Shown here one piece after another: positions 1 to 8,177 of a DNA stretch of 64,000 bases. Source of the stretch: an uncultured Bacteroidales bacterium (GTDB lineage Bacteria > Bacteroidota > Bacteroidia > Bacteroidales > Bacteroidaceae). Numbering within the stretch: the stretch's first letter is position 1; each line of letters begins with the position of its first letter. Below the pieces are notes generated by a model. It ran no database searches, was not told where the DNA came from, and saw nothing but the letters and a program-made list of their open reading frames with translations. The DNA lies in assembly GCA_902779085.1 (NCBI GenBank), contig CACYZY010000002.1:62001-126000 (forward strand). Direction: 5' to 3'. The position numbers were made by a program, and so were the translations under genes.

Positions 1-149
1 CAGAAGCTTTGCAACTCATGCCTGTAGGTTCAAAGTGGATGCTCTACATCCCTCAGGAGCTTGCTTACGGAAATCGTGAAGCTGGTGATGTAATCAAACC
101 TTTCTCAACCCTCATCTTCGAGGTAGAGTTATTGGAAATTGTGAAATAA
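1..149 (+). CDS. FKBP-type peptidyl-prolyl isomerase, C-terminal fragment
   Basis: The last 48 codons of a gene that enters from the left edge, reading from base 3 to a TAA at 147-149. The residues [19 protein letters not shown] followed by a hydrophobic strand ending in FEVELLEI are the classic end of an FKBP domain, where the tyrosine of AYG lines the proline-binding pocket. Members of this family catalyse cis-trans isomerisation of prolyl bonds, and in Bacteroidales they are often periplasmic or lipid-anchored. The N-terminus is outside the window, so signal peptide and domain number cannot be judged. A hairpin terminator follows at once. Confidence 0.85.
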   Translation, partial: EALQLMPVGSKWMLYIPQELAYGNREAGDVIKPFSTLIFEVELLEIVK

Positions 150-166
150 ATAGTTTTATACCCCTA

Positions 167-204
167 AAAAGGCCACTCTTGCTTGTCAAGGGTGGCTTTT
201 TTTT
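167..204 (+). terminator. Rho-independent terminator after the FKBP gene
   Basis: GGCCACTCTTG and CAAGGGTGGC form a stem (with a G-T wobble) around a five-base loop, followed by a run of eight T. It sits 20 bases after the FKBP stop codon. Confidence 0.8.
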
Positions 205-234
205 GCATTTTTCGCATTTTTTTTGTCAAAATGA

Positions 235-264
235 TTGTTGAGAATAAAAAAAGTCCTATATTTG
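235..264 (+). promoter_or_regulatory. Bacteroidetes-type promoter of the Lrp/AsnC gene
   Basis: TATATTTG at 257-264 matches the TAnnTTTG -7 box, with TTG at 235-237 about 19 bases upstream as the -33 element. The expected transcript start leaves a leader of roughly 35 bases before the ATG at 308. Confidence 0.6.
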
Positions 265-307
265 CTCACAATAGGTAACAACATTCTAACTTTTTTATAT
301 AGAAATT

Positions 308-766
308 ATGGAAAAGATTGACAAGCTTGACAAGAAGATATTGACTATCATCTCTAAGAATGCCCGCATCCCTTTCAAAGATGTAGCTGCTCAGTGTGGT
401 GTTTCTCGTGCAGCTATTCACCAGCGTGTACAACATATGGTAGATTTAGGCATCATCATCGGTTCTGGATATGAGGTTAATCCCAAGTCATTAGGCTTCA
501 TGACCTGCACATATGTGGGCATCACTTTGGAGAAAGGTTCTATGTACAAGGCCGTAGTTACAGAGCTAAACAAGATTCCAGAGGTGGTGGAATGTCATTT
601 CACTACAGGCCCTTATACAATGCTTGCTAAACTGTATGCACGTGACAACGAGCACTTGATGGACCTGCTCAACAACAAGTTACAAGAAATACCTGGCGTA
701 AATGCCACAGAAACACTTATTTCGTTGGATCAAAGTATCAAGAAAGAAGTACCCATCGAGATTTAA
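308..766 (+). CDS. Lrp/AsnC family transcriptional regulator
   Basis: A 152-residue protein of the usual family length. The N-terminal winged helix-turn-helix is plain (LDKKILTIISKNARIPFKDVAAQCGVSRAAIHQRVQHM, about residues 7-45, given here as its diagnostic stretch in two parts: LDKKILTIISKNARI, then the recognition helix SRAAIHQRV). The remainder is a RAM ligand-binding domain, ending in the ETLISLDQSIK strand. Family members form octamers or dimers that bind DNA in response to amino acids. The gene has its own promoter and is followed after 21 bases by the DUF4491 gene, likely on one transcript. The regulated genes cannot be told from the sequence. Confidence 0.9.
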   Translation: MEKIDKLDKKILTIISKNARIPFKDVAAQCGVSRAAIHQRVQHMVDLGIIIGSGYEVNPKSLGFMTCTYVGITLEKGSMYKAVVTELNKIPEVVECHFTTGPYTMLAKLYARDNEHLMDLLNNKLQEIPGVNATETLISLDQSIKKEVPIEI

Positions 767-787
767 CGAAACCCTGATATAACTTTT

Positions 788-1099
788 ATGCAGTTTCTCA
801 CAGACTACCACCTGATAGGTTTGGTCATTGGCATCTGCACCTTCCTGATTATCGGGATGTTTCATCCTATTGTCATTAAGTCTGAATACTATTGGGGTAC
901 TCGTTGCTGGTGGTTGTATCTAATAGCTGGCATTTTGGGTGTTATTGGTGCCGTATGGGTTGACAACCTTCTAATCTCTTCGCTCTTAGGTGTTTTCTCC
1001 TTCTCAAGTTTTTGGGGAATCAAGGAATTATTCGAACAAGAGCAACGAGTTCGTAGAGGATGGTTTCCTAAGAATCCCAAGCGTACTTATAAGTTTTGA
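788..1099 (+). CDS. DUF4491 family small membrane protein
   Basis: A 103-residue protein with three hydrophobic stretches (about residues 8-30, 38-56 and 60-78) and a basic, proline-containing tail (RRGWFPKNPKRTYKF). The pattern HPIVIKSEYYWGTRCWWLY and the tail are typical of DUF4491, a family common in Bacteroidetes. No biochemical role is known. It is probably co-transcribed with the Lrp/AsnC gene 21 bases upstream, so regulation by amino-acid state is possible but is inference. Confidence 0.85.
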   Translation: MQFLTDYHLIGLVIGICTFLIIGMFHPIVIKSEYYWGTRCWWLYLIAGILGVIGAVWVDNLLISSLLGVFSFSSFWGIKELFEQEQRVRRGWFPKNPKRTYKF

Positions 1100-1169
1100 A
1101 GCAAAACACTTGCATATTTCTTGAGAAAAGACTAATTTTGCAGTGCTTTTCCTAAGTAAAGGAAATGTA

Positions 1170-1243
1170 GGACTTGTAGCTCAGTTGGTTAGAGCAACAG
1201 ACTCATAATCTGGAGGTCCCAGGTTCAAGCCCTGGCTGGTCCA
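1170..1243 (+). tRNA. tRNA with CAT anticodon (Met type), integration target
   Basis: A 74-nt cloverleaf. Acceptor GGACTTG pairs with CTGGTCC (one T-G wobble, one T-T mismatch), the D stem is GCTC/GAGC, the anticodon loop CTCATAA gives CAT at 1203-1205, and the T stem CCAGG/CCTGG encloses TTCAAGC. Discriminator A is at 1243 and CCA is not encoded. The CTCATAA loop suggests elongator tRNA-Met, but a CAT tRNA read as Ile after lysidine modification cannot be excluded. The top pair of the anticodon stem is an A-G mismatch. The 3' half from 1201 on is the left attachment site of the element; a second 3' half lies at 17573. Confidence 0.92.
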
Positions 1244-1244
1244 C
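1201..1244 (+). other. attL: left copy of the tRNA 3' half
   Basis: The functional tRNA's anticodon loop to 3' end. Its first 19 bases are identical to 17573-17591. The two copies then differ at only four positions, two on each side of the T stem (CA/TG here, TT/AA on the right), and the last 10 bases GCTGGTCCAC are again identical. Confidence 0.85.
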
Positions 1245-1256
1245 ATTGAAACACAA

Positions 1257-1287
1257 GGAGTTACGCAAGCCGCGTAACTCCTTTTTT
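1257..1287 (+). terminator. Terminator after the tRNA
   Basis: GGAGTTACGC and GCGTAACTCC form a perfect 10-bp stem around a five-base loop, followed by six T. It lies inside the element, so the element supplies the tRNA gene with a new terminator on integration. Confidence 0.85.
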
Positions 1288-1291
1288 CTTG

Positions 1292-1326
1292 TCTGCGTAA
1301 ACAATGCGTAAACATTTTGATTCAGT
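1292..1326. repeat. Left subterminal repeat with TGCGTAAACA motifs
   Basis: The motif TGCGTAAACA occurs twice here, 11 bases apart. The first 27 bases (1292-1318) are identical to 17435-17461, and the matching TTCAGT is kept just after. Paired subterminal direct repeats inside both ends are what arm-type binding sites of a tyrosine recombinase would look like. That role is inferred. Confidence 0.7.
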
Positions 1327-1472
1327 CTCCCCTTTTCTGTCACGCAGTATCATAGAGTTTCTATAATGCAAAGTGACTTGAAATGTCGTCATTTGTAGCC
1401 ATAACCTTGTCGAAAAAATGTCAAAATCAACATTTTTATGTCTATAGATGTTTATTTTTGGCAAATATCTCA

Positions 1473-1501
1473 TTGTTTTTGAAGAATTATGAGTATCTTT
1501 G
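1473..1501 (+). promoter_or_regulatory. Promoter of the restriction-modification operon
   Basis: TATCTTTG at 1494-1501 is a consensus -7 box, with TTG at 1473-1475 18 bases upstream. Transcription would start near 1508. This rules out the ATG at 1489 and supports the ATG at 1525 for the first gene. Confidence 0.65.
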
Positions 1502-1524
1502 TAGCAAAATCAAGAATAAAATCA

Positions 1525-1728
1525 ATGGAAAGAAAACGTTTAAACCGCCTAAAGGTGGTTTTAGCAGAGAAGAACATGACAAATAAGCGTTTGGCAGAGT
1601 TGGTGGGTAAAGACCCAGCAATGGTATCAAAGTGGGTTACCAATGTAGCTCAGCCAAATGTGGAAATGCTCATCCTTATCTCAAAATCCTTAGAAGTGAG
1701 TGTAGACGATTTGTTGTGGACAGAATAA
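1525..1728 (+). CDS. XRE-family HTH regulator, probable R-M controller protein
   Basis: A 67-residue protein that is almost entirely one helix-turn-helix: RLKVVLAEKNMTNKRLAEL, then a turn, then DPAMVSKWVTN as recognition helix, then the fourth and fifth helices ending in SVDDLLW. This is the size and fold of controller (C) proteins, which time the expression of restriction genes after entry into a new host. It stands first in the operon, 21 bases before the methyltransferase gene. The start at 1525 (MERKRLNRL) is preferred because the predicted transcript begins downstream of the other in-frame ATG at 1489. A clear palindromic C-box was not found, so the controller role rests on size, fold and position. 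Confidence 0.8.
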   Translation: MERKRLNRLKVVLAEKNMTNKRLAELVGKDPAMVSKWVTNVAQPNVEMLILISKSLEVSVDDLLWTE

Positions 1729-1749
1729 ACAGAATAAGAAGAAAAACAA

Positions 1750-3603
1750 ATGAGATATTTAGGAAGTAAAGAAACATTGACAGATTCTATTAGGGCACTC
1801 CTTAGGAATCACAATCTGCTTCAAGGAAATCTGGTTTTCTTTGATGCCTTTTGTGGTATGGGGTCTGTAGCGGATAGCATGAAGTCGATATATAGCCATA
1901 TTATAATTAATGACTCATTGAAATGCTCTACGATTTTCACAAGAGGAAGATTATATGCTAACAGATGTACGTTTGAAAGACTTGGTTTCGACCCTTTCGC
2001 TTTCTTCAATGATAATAATAATACGTTTCATGGATTCATTTACCAGAACTATTCTTTAGGAGGTTCTGAGCGTATGTACTTTTCAGAAGAAAATGCCGCT
2101 CGTATAGACTATTTCAGAATGCAAATTGAGAACTGGAAAGAGCAAGCCCAAATTACAGAAGAAGAATATGTATATCTTTTGGCATGTTTGTTGGAATCGG
2201 TTTCTGATGTTTCTAATACGGCTGGAGTCTACGGCGCATTTCTTAAACATTGGGATAAACGTGCTTTAAAGCCTATTGTTTTCAGTAAGATTGATTCCAA
2301 TGAAGGACAATGTGATATTGTTGAGAGCCAGAATGACAAAATTGAGAATATAATTTCAGATATAGAATGTGATATTTTGTATCTTGACCCTCCATATACT
2401 CAAAATCAATATGGGACTCAGTATCATCTTTTGGAAACTTTGATAATAAACGACAACCCTCCAATTAGTAGAGTAACGGGATCTCGTCCAACAACACCGA
2501 TGCGATCAAATTGGTCGAAGATGTATCATGCCCACATCCTTTTCGAGAAGGTCGTGGCAGAAACAAGAGCATCACATATTGTCTTAAGTTATAACAACGA
2601 CGGCTTTATGTCAAAGGATTACATTGAGAAGACCCTTAAACGTTTAGGTATTGAAGAAACGTATGATTGTGTTACCATAGACTACAAGAAATATAATAAT
2701 ACGAAATGTCAGGGTGCTGAAGGCCATCAGGAATACTTATTCTACATTCAGAAGAAACCTGCTAATGAGGTAATTGTTCAATCTCCCCTTAACTACACAG
2801 GCAGCAAGACAAAGATGGTTCCTATCATCAAGGAGTATTTGCCACAAGAGCCGTTACACACATTTATAGATGCGTTTGGGGGCGGATTTAATGTCGGTAT
2901 CAATATTCCGGCTGAACGTATTATATACAACGACATAAATCCTTTTGTTGAGGGACTAATAAAGTCGTTCCGTTTAGATACGTATGAGTACCTGACTTAT
3001 GTGTCTAAGCTAATTCAAAAATATGGATTAGCTCCAAACAACACAGAAGGTTATGTGGCATTAAGGAATAAATATAATAGTACGCCGATACCTAAGAGAG
3101 ACCCACGTATGCTGTATACTCTTATATTATATGGGTTCCAACAGCAAATACGTTTCAATACTAATCATGGTTTCAATAACCCAATTGGTTCACGTTGGTT
3201 CAATGAATGCCTGCTCTCGAAGTTTATCACATTTGCAAGGTGCTCCAAATCAAAAAATGTTGAATACCTAAATGTTTCTTTTGAAAGATTGATTGACCAG
3301 ATAACTCCAGACACTTGTGTATATGCAGACCCACCGTATCGTTCAACTTTAGGCGTATACAATGATGGGAAACGAGGTTTTGAAGGTTGGACAATAGAAC
3401 ATGAGCAGCGTCTATGTTTGTTCCTGGATCAGATTCATCAACGTGAAGCTAAATTCATGTTGTCATACGTTTTGCAAGTTGAGGACTTTTACAATGCAGA
3501 TGTCGCAAATTGGGCTGAAAGGAACGGTTATCACATCATAGACATCGAGGCTCCTCAAGGAAGATATAACAATCGTCGTGAAGTTCTAATTATAAATTAT
3601 TGA
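1750..3603 (+). CDS. Fused double D12-class adenine-N6 DNA methyltransferase
   Basis: 617 residues made of two complete D12-class (alpha) methyltransferases joined head to tail. Copy one has motif I DAFCGMGS from residue 32 and motif IV DPPY at 213-216. Copy two starts near residue 345 (NYTGSKTKMVP), with DAFGGG at 374 and DPPY at 527-530. Each copy opens with the typical GSK stretch that helps bind AdoMet. M.FokI has the same two-domain design, with each half methylating one strand of an asymmetric Type IIS site. By analogy this enzyme should protect both strands of a non-palindromic site. The stop lies one base before the endonuclease start. The target sequence cannot be read from the protein. 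Confidence 0.9.
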   Translation: MRYLGSKETLTDSIRALLRNHNLLQGNLVFFDAFCGMGSVADSMKSIYSHIIINDSLKCSTIFTRGRLYANRCTFERLGFDPFAFFNDNNNTFHGFIYQNYSLGGSERMYFSEENAARIDYFRMQIENWKEQAQITEEEYVYLLACLLESVSDVSNTAGVYGAFLKHWDKRALKPIVFSKIDSNEGQCDIVESQNDKIENIISDIECDILYLDPPYTQNQYGTQYHLLETLIINDNPPISRVTGSRPTTPMRSNWSKMYHAHILFEKVVAETRASHIVLSYNNDGFMSKDYIEKTLKRLGIEETYDCVTIDYKKYNNTKCQGAEGHQEYLFYIQKKPANEVIVQSPLNYTGSKTKMVPIIKEYLPQEPLHTFIDAFGGGFNVGINIPAERIIYNDINPFVEGLIKSFRLDTYEYLTYVSKLIQKYGLAPNNTEGYVALRNKYNSTPIPKRDPRMLYTLILYGFQQQIRFNTNHGFNNPIGSRWFNECLLSKFITFARCSKSKNVEYLNVSFERLIDQITPDTCVYADPPYRSTLGVYNDGKRGFEGWTIEHEQRLCLFLDQIHQREAKFMLSYVLQVEDFYNADVANWAERNGYHIIDIEAPQGRYNNRREVLIINY

Positions 3604-3604
3604 T

Positions 3605-4786
3605 ATGGTAGCAACAATAACATATAGGCCAGATGCTCAGAAGACGCCTGGTTTGTTCGACAGAATATTGACAAGAGAAGTGTTGACGAATATTTGCCTG
3701 CTAGTTACAGGCCAAAACCAGTATCGTGTTGTCAAAGACCGCTCAACATATAATCGGGGAAGGCTATTGTTTGTTGAGTATGACGGTGTCGTAAACTATG
3801 TTTCTTTATCAGAAACGAGTATTGAAGGACGCAATTCAAGCTTACAAAGCGTTCCTACTGCTATCAATTTGTTCTATGCAGACCAGCGTCTTAACAAACG
3901 ACTGTGCTACTATTTTATTCCCCATATTGGCAACGCTTTTACTGACTATCATCTATTCGTATATCGCTTGTTAATGACTGCTGGTGTTGATTTCCTAAAT
4001 ATAGGTCAATATTATCATGGGGAAGTCTTTCCATACAGAAATGTCGATGATTTAATTATTGACAGAAGGGATAATCAAACCTCAAATTCTTCCAATAATT
4101 CATCATACGTATCGAAGAGTAGTGAGAAGATTCAGATATATGCTAAAACTTTTGGAGCCAGCAAATACGAATCGACACTTCTTGCTGTCGCCATATCGCA
4201 TATAGCAGACAGGCCCATAGACCTGTTCAATATTTGTGAGCAAGATTTAACGAGATTACCACAGGCATCTTTAAACACAATAGAGGCATTAGGTAATATT
4301 TCGATGCACTATACTTCACTCTATCTGGATAGGCGTGAGTATTTAGAGCAGTCCGACAGAACTGTATTACGCTCTGCATCATATCTTTATAACCTGTTTA
4401 GCAGACTTGGTACAAAAAGGTGCGCTCTGTGTGGTTGTGAAATTCAGGAAATCATCCAAGGAGCACATATTTGGGGAGTATCACAGATTGCCAAGTCAAC
4501 TGAATTTGATGATGAGGCAAAATTTGGTCATGCTGTAAGTGGACATAATGGTCTGTGGCTATGCTCAAATCATCACAAGCTATTCGATTCCAATATTATT
4601 TTATTCGATAACGAGGGTCATGTAAGGATAAAAGACGACTTGGTAACAGACGATGTCGCATTTATCAGAAGTACAACGTTTAGGACATCTCTTGATGCAC
4701 GTTTTTTAAGTGATGAATTTAAAGGTTATTTGGCAAGGAGAAATGAGACTCTTGATTTGGCACATACTTTAAGATTGGCTATATAA
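3605..4786 (+). CDS. HNH restriction endonuclease (Type IIS-like partner)
   Basis: 393 residues. The C-terminal third has an HNH/beta-beta-alpha-metal site: C273xxC276 and C278, then AH288, then a segment NGLWLC320xxH323H324KLFD. The cysteines and the late Cys/His pair probably hold a structural zinc and H288 is the likely general base. Residues 1-250 show no motif I recognise and may carry target recognition. The serine- and asparagine-rich stretch around 158-170 looks like a linker. HNH nucleases with this layout are known among Type IIS enzymes such as MnlI and HpyAV. The place between two methyltransferase genes, with gaps of only 1 and 2 bases, makes it the restriction subunit. Specificity and cut distance are unknown. 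Confidence 0.82.
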   Translation: MVATITYRPDAQKTPGLFDRILTREVLTNICLLVTGQNQYRVVKDRSTYNRGRLLFVEYDGVVNYVSLSETSIEGRNSSLQSVPTAINLFYADQRLNKRLCYYFIPHIGNAFTDYHLFVYRLLMTAGVDFLNIGQYYHGEVFPYRNVDDLIIDRRDNQTSNSSNNSSYVSKSSEKIQIYAKTFGASKYESTLLAVAISHIADRPIDLFNICEQDLTRLPQASLNTIEALGNISMHYTSLYLDRREYLEQSDRTVLRSASYLYNLFSRLGTKRCALCGCEIQEIIQGAHIWGVSQIAKSTEFDDEAKFGHAVSGHNGLWLCSNHHKLFDSNIILFDNEGHVRIKDDLVTDDVAFIRSTTFRTSLDARFLSDEFKGYLARRNETLDLAHTLRLAI

Positions 4787-4788
4787 GA

Positions 4789-5982
4789 ATGGTATCATCA
4801 TATTATCAGACAGAGAATAACGACTTCACACTTTACCAAGGTGATACGTTTGAACTGCTCCATCAAATAGATGGATCTTTCGATATGATATTTGCAGACC
4901 CTCCATATTTCCTTTCAACGGGAAATGGAAAAGTAAATGTGAATGGGCAATATATTAAATTCGACAAAGGTCAGTGGGATCGCGTTCGCTCAAGAGACGA
5001 AAAGGATGCTTTCAATAGAAAATGGCTTGAGCCTTGTACCAAATTACTCAAACAAAATGGAACAATTTGGATCTGTGGAACGTATCACAATATTTTCTCT
5101 GTAGAGAAATGTCTTGATGAACTAGGCTTCAAAATCATCAATATTGTAGTATGGCAGAAACCTGATCCTCCTGTGACTTTATCAGATAAGCGATTTAATT
5201 TCTGTGCTGAGTTTTTAATATGGGCTACACGTAGAAGTTGTAAGAACTATACGTTTAATATGGACGCGCTAATGAAAATAAATGGTGGTGTTCAGATGCA
5301 AGATGTTTGGAAACTTTCAGCAGCAAGCACATGGGAGAAGCAAAATGGCAAACATCCAACACAAAAGCCACTTCGGCTTTTATACAGAGCCATTTTGGCT
5401 TCAACAAATATAGGAGATAGAATTCTTGATCCTTTCGCAGGTAGTTCGACAACAGGTATTGCTGCAAACCTAATGGGGCGGCAGTTTGTCGGAATTGACG
5501 AGAATATGGATTACCTTAATCTAAGCATAAAAAGAAAAGAGCAGATAAATAATCCCATTCATTTCAACGAGGTGAAACAGAGAATGGAAGAGGATCCTGA
5601 ACAGGTTATGGTTCTTGTCAATCATGCTCGCCCTGAATTAAAATCAAAGATGATGGAAACAGGTATCTGCTATGTGAGGATTGGAGATTCGAAAGGTTCT
5701 GTATTGGTTACTTATGGTTTTGAAAGAATGCAATATGTTTTACTCCACACAAATGGAGAAGATTCTCACTTATTCAGATTGAGGTCGAAAGGGACATTTA
5801 AAATCTGGTCAAAAGAAACGCTAGAAGGATATGGATTCCACCCTGAACATTCTCCCTATTATGCAGTTTTCCATTTTGATAATTCTCACGAGATAAGTTT
5901 TCCCAAGACCCCCAAATTGAAAAACAAAATCAATACATATCGTGCAAGAATACGTCCATTGGAGGACTTTTTCGACGAATAA
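4789..5982 (+). CDS. Beta-class DNA methyltransferase with C-terminal extension
   Basis: 397 residues. The catalytic motif DPPY (D37-Y40) comes before the AdoMet motif DPFAGSS (from D214), the order of beta-class enzymes such as M.HinfI and M.MboII. GKHPTQKP just ahead of motif I is also typical. The enzyme domain ends near residue 250. About 145 further residues (ICYVRIGDSKGSVLVTYGF and following) are not part of the usual catalytic fold and match no family I know; they may aid target recognition. DPPY fits adenine-N6 methylation, though some DPPY enzymes act on cytosine-N4. With the fused D12 enzyme, this system holds three methyltransferase domains for one nuclease. Confidence 0.88.
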   Translation: MVSSYYQTENNDFTLYQGDTFELLHQIDGSFDMIFADPPYFLSTGNGKVNVNGQYIKFDKGQWDRVRSRDEKDAFNRKWLEPCTKLLKQNGTIWICGTYHNIFSVEKCLDELGFKIINIVVWQKPDPPVTLSDKRFNFCAEFLIWATRRSCKNYTFNMDALMKINGGVQMQDVWKLSAASTWEKQNGKHPTQKPLRLLYRAILASTNIGDRILDPFAGSSTTGIAANLMGRQFVGIDENMDYLNLSIKRKEQINNPIHFNEVKQRMEEDPEQVMVLVNHARPELKSKMMETGICYVRIGDSKGSVLVTYGFERMQYVLLHTNGEDSHLFRLRSKGTFKIWSKETLEGYGFHPEHSPYYAVFHFDNSHEISFPKTPKLKNKINTYRARIRPLEDFFDE

Positions 5983-6069
5983 GATGCTTTAAGCAGAGTC
6001 GTTGCCACCAATGCTTGGCGTGTTGACAACCTTAACAATATAAAATATTTTTTTCATAGAATAGAAGTT

Positions 6070-7149
6070 ATGAACGAGAAGTTATACTCAACCGCCCTTT
6101 CAAACTATAAGAAATGGGCAGACAGTAATAAGACGGAAGTGGAATTGGATTTCAACGAACGCCATGCCATGTGTAAAGATATGCAATCGTACACAAAAGA
6201 ACGATTGCAGAACCTGTCTGAAGAAGATTTTTTTAATCTTATAGCACCTCTGTGGGCTATGCGTATGTGGGGTAATAAGAAATATTACCTCGATAACGTC
6301 ATTGAAAGCAATGGAATGGTTTTAATCCGAGAGCAACTGGTTAATCTGTTTTACGGAAAAGCATCCATCGAATGCCGATGGGATGAGTTTCGTGAGAAGA
6401 TAAAGGGACTTGGTCCTGCAATCATTAGTGAATTATTGAATAAGTTCAACCCCAATGAGTATATTCTTTGGAACAAGAAATCACTCACAGGCTTTATTGC
6501 TCTGGGTATTCCTAAAGTTCCTAAATATAACTCTTCTCTTGATGGCAAGAAATATGCATATCTTTCTAAGATAGGACGCGAACTTGTGGATTCTGCAAAG
6601 AAGCAAGGTGTCAGCGAAATCGAAGACCTTCTCGCCTTAGACTACTTTATTTGGAAAGACCTACAGATTGAACCAACTGAGATTGGAGCACCTGTTGAAG
6701 AGAAACCAGAAAAAGAAACAGAAAAACAGAAGACGTTTGTTCATAATGACGTAAGAGACAGAATCAGGGATATTGGATCTTTCCTTGGTTTTAAGGCAGA
6801 AGTAGAGAAAAAGGTTGCTGATGGTGCAGTCGTGGATACCATCTGGGAAGTGTCAGTAGGTAACATGGGAAGGATTACATATGTATTTGAGGTTCAAACT
6901 AGCGGCAGTATAGACAGCCTGTTGCTTAATCTGATGAAGGCGAAGAACAACCCATCCGTACAAGGTATTGTAGCTGTTTCTGACGCCAAGCAACTGGAGA
7001 AGATTAAGAAGGAAGCATCTTCATTGAAGGCGATACGTGACGAACTCAAATATTGGGACTATAACGATGTGCTAAAGGTATTTGATTCGCTATCTAATGC
7101 CTTTGAGTCTATTAACTCATTGGGTCTCGTTCCGTCAGGACTTTTCTAA
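6070..7149 (+). CDS. PD-(D/E)XK-like putative nuclease with helix-hairpin-like N-terminus
   Basis: 359 residues, not assigned to a named family. Residues 1-200 include KIKGLGPAIISELLNKFNP, reminiscent of a helix-hairpin-helix DNA-binding turn. A charged linker (about 208-225, EEKPEKETEKQK) leads to a C-terminal domain with D256 in a beta strand (AVVDTIWEV), then YVFE274VQ276 and a helix rich in lysine. The D...ExQ spacing across two strands is what a restriction-endonuclease-like core shows, but a lysine directly in the motif is absent and Q replaces it, as in some variant nucleases. It opens a three-gene run with the AlbA_2 and AbiGi-like genes. Function in phage defence is inferred from motif and setting. 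Confidence 0.6.
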   Translation: MNEKLYSTALSNYKKWADSNKTEVELDFNERHAMCKDMQSYTKERLQNLSEEDFFNLIAPLWAMRMWGNKKYYLDNVIESNGMVLIREQLVNLFYGKASIECRWDEFREKIKGLGPAIISELLNKFNPNEYILWNKKSLTGFIALGIPKVPKYNSSLDGKKYAYLSKIGRELVDSAKKQGVSEIEDLLALDYFIWKDLQIEPTEIGAPVEEKPEKETEKQKTFVHNDVRDRIRDIGSFLGFKAEVEKKVADGAVVDTIWEVSVGNMGRITYVFEVQTSGSIDSLLLNLMKAKNNPSVQGIVAVSDAKQLEKIKKEASSLKAIRDELKYWDYNDVLKVFDSLSNAFESINSLGLVPSGLF

Positions 7150-7165
7150 CACAAACGTAAGATGT

Positions 7166-8149
7166 ATGACAATAGAAAGCATCACGGACATACAATTTTT
7201 GATTGACAATTCTGTGGAGGAATCTACCGAGTTGGAATACAAACGTTCTTTTGCTAAGGCGAATCCAAAGTGGAAGGAAGAATTGGCAAAGGATATTAGT
7301 GCTATGGCAAATGCTAATGGAGGTATCTTCATCTATGGCCTTGCTGAGAAAAATGTTTCTAATGGTCTTTCCGTACCAGGGTTAATTTTGCCTATCCCAT
7401 CGACAGAAATGACAAAGGATCAGTTATCACAACTCCTTTCGTCAAACATAACTCCAAAGATAAACAATATCGAAATTTCTGTCTTGCCTCAAGAAGGTGG
7501 CAATGTTTTTGTCTTGCATGTGCCAAAAGGAATAACAGCCCACCAAAACAAAATAAATCATTTATACTACATCAGAAGGAATGCAACTGTTGAAGTTATG
7601 GAGGACTATGAGATTCGGGATGTTATGAACAGACAAAGCAATTCTCCTTTAGAAATAGAAGGTTGCGGGTTATACAAAACTAAAAATGACCCTTACAGCA
7701 AAAAAGTGGAATATACATTTATGGCTAAAATTCAGAATGTTGGTCATTCTGTATGTGAGGTGTATAAATTGAATGTTTATTTCAACAAAATATCTCTTCA
7801 CTGTGACATATCATTTCCTTCAAAGGAAAATTTCTCATATACAGCTCTGGATGCTGAAAGATTGAAAATATCATGCAAATATCAAGAACCTATCTTTGGG
7901 GGAGAGACTTTGGAAATGGGTCATTTCGTTCTTCATATTGATAAAGACTATGAAGAAGAGTATCTCGATGGTCTTATCATTGATATGATTTTATTCTACC
8001 CAGGTGGTTCCTGTGATGTAGCATTTATTCCTTCTGAGCAACGATATGTTGAAGGAAGAGATAAAATAGACGCATTATTAGGACGAAACAAAAGAATAGA
8101 CTATCCTATGCTTGAAGTAGATTCCTTAAAACATATTGAGAGGAATTAA
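7166..8149 (+). CDS. AlbA_2 (Schlafen-like) domain protein
   Basis: 327 residues from the ATG at 7166 (MTIESITDIQFL); the ORF is open further upstream, but an earlier start would overlap the previous gene. Residues about 15-130 are an AlbA_2 domain: ESTELEYKRSF, then KDISAMANANGGIFIYGL, then a strand ending in HLYYIRRNATVEVM. AlbA_2 domains are found in DNA-binding and Schlafen-type RNA-cleaving proteins, and often in defence islands. The C-terminal ~170 residues are beta-rich and of unknown kind. The gene starts 16 bases after the nuclease-like gene and ends 28 bases before the next, so the three are likely one operon. Confidence 0.75.
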   Translation: MTIESITDIQFLIDNSVEESTELEYKRSFAKANPKWKEELAKDISAMANANGGIFIYGLAEKNVSNGLSVPGLILPIPSTEMTKDQLSQLLSSNITPKINNIEISVLPQEGGNVFVLHVPKGITAHQNKINHLYYIRRNATVEVMEDYEIRDVMNRQSNSPLEIEGCGLYKTKNDPYSKKVEYTFMAKIQNVGHSVCEVYKLNVYFNKISLHCDISFPSKENFSYTALDAERLKISCKYQEPIFGGETLEMGHFVLHIDKDYEEEYLDGLIIDMILFYPGGSCDVAFIPSEQRYVEGRDKIDALLGRNKRIDYPMLEVDSLKHIERN

Positions 8150-8177
8150 CTTGTTACAAATTAATAATATTCAAAAC

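Noticed and set aside
1525..5982. A Type I or Type III restriction system.
   Set aside because: No HsdR/Res helicase or HsdS-like specificity subunit is present. The nuclease is an HNH protein and the methyltransferases are stand-alone.
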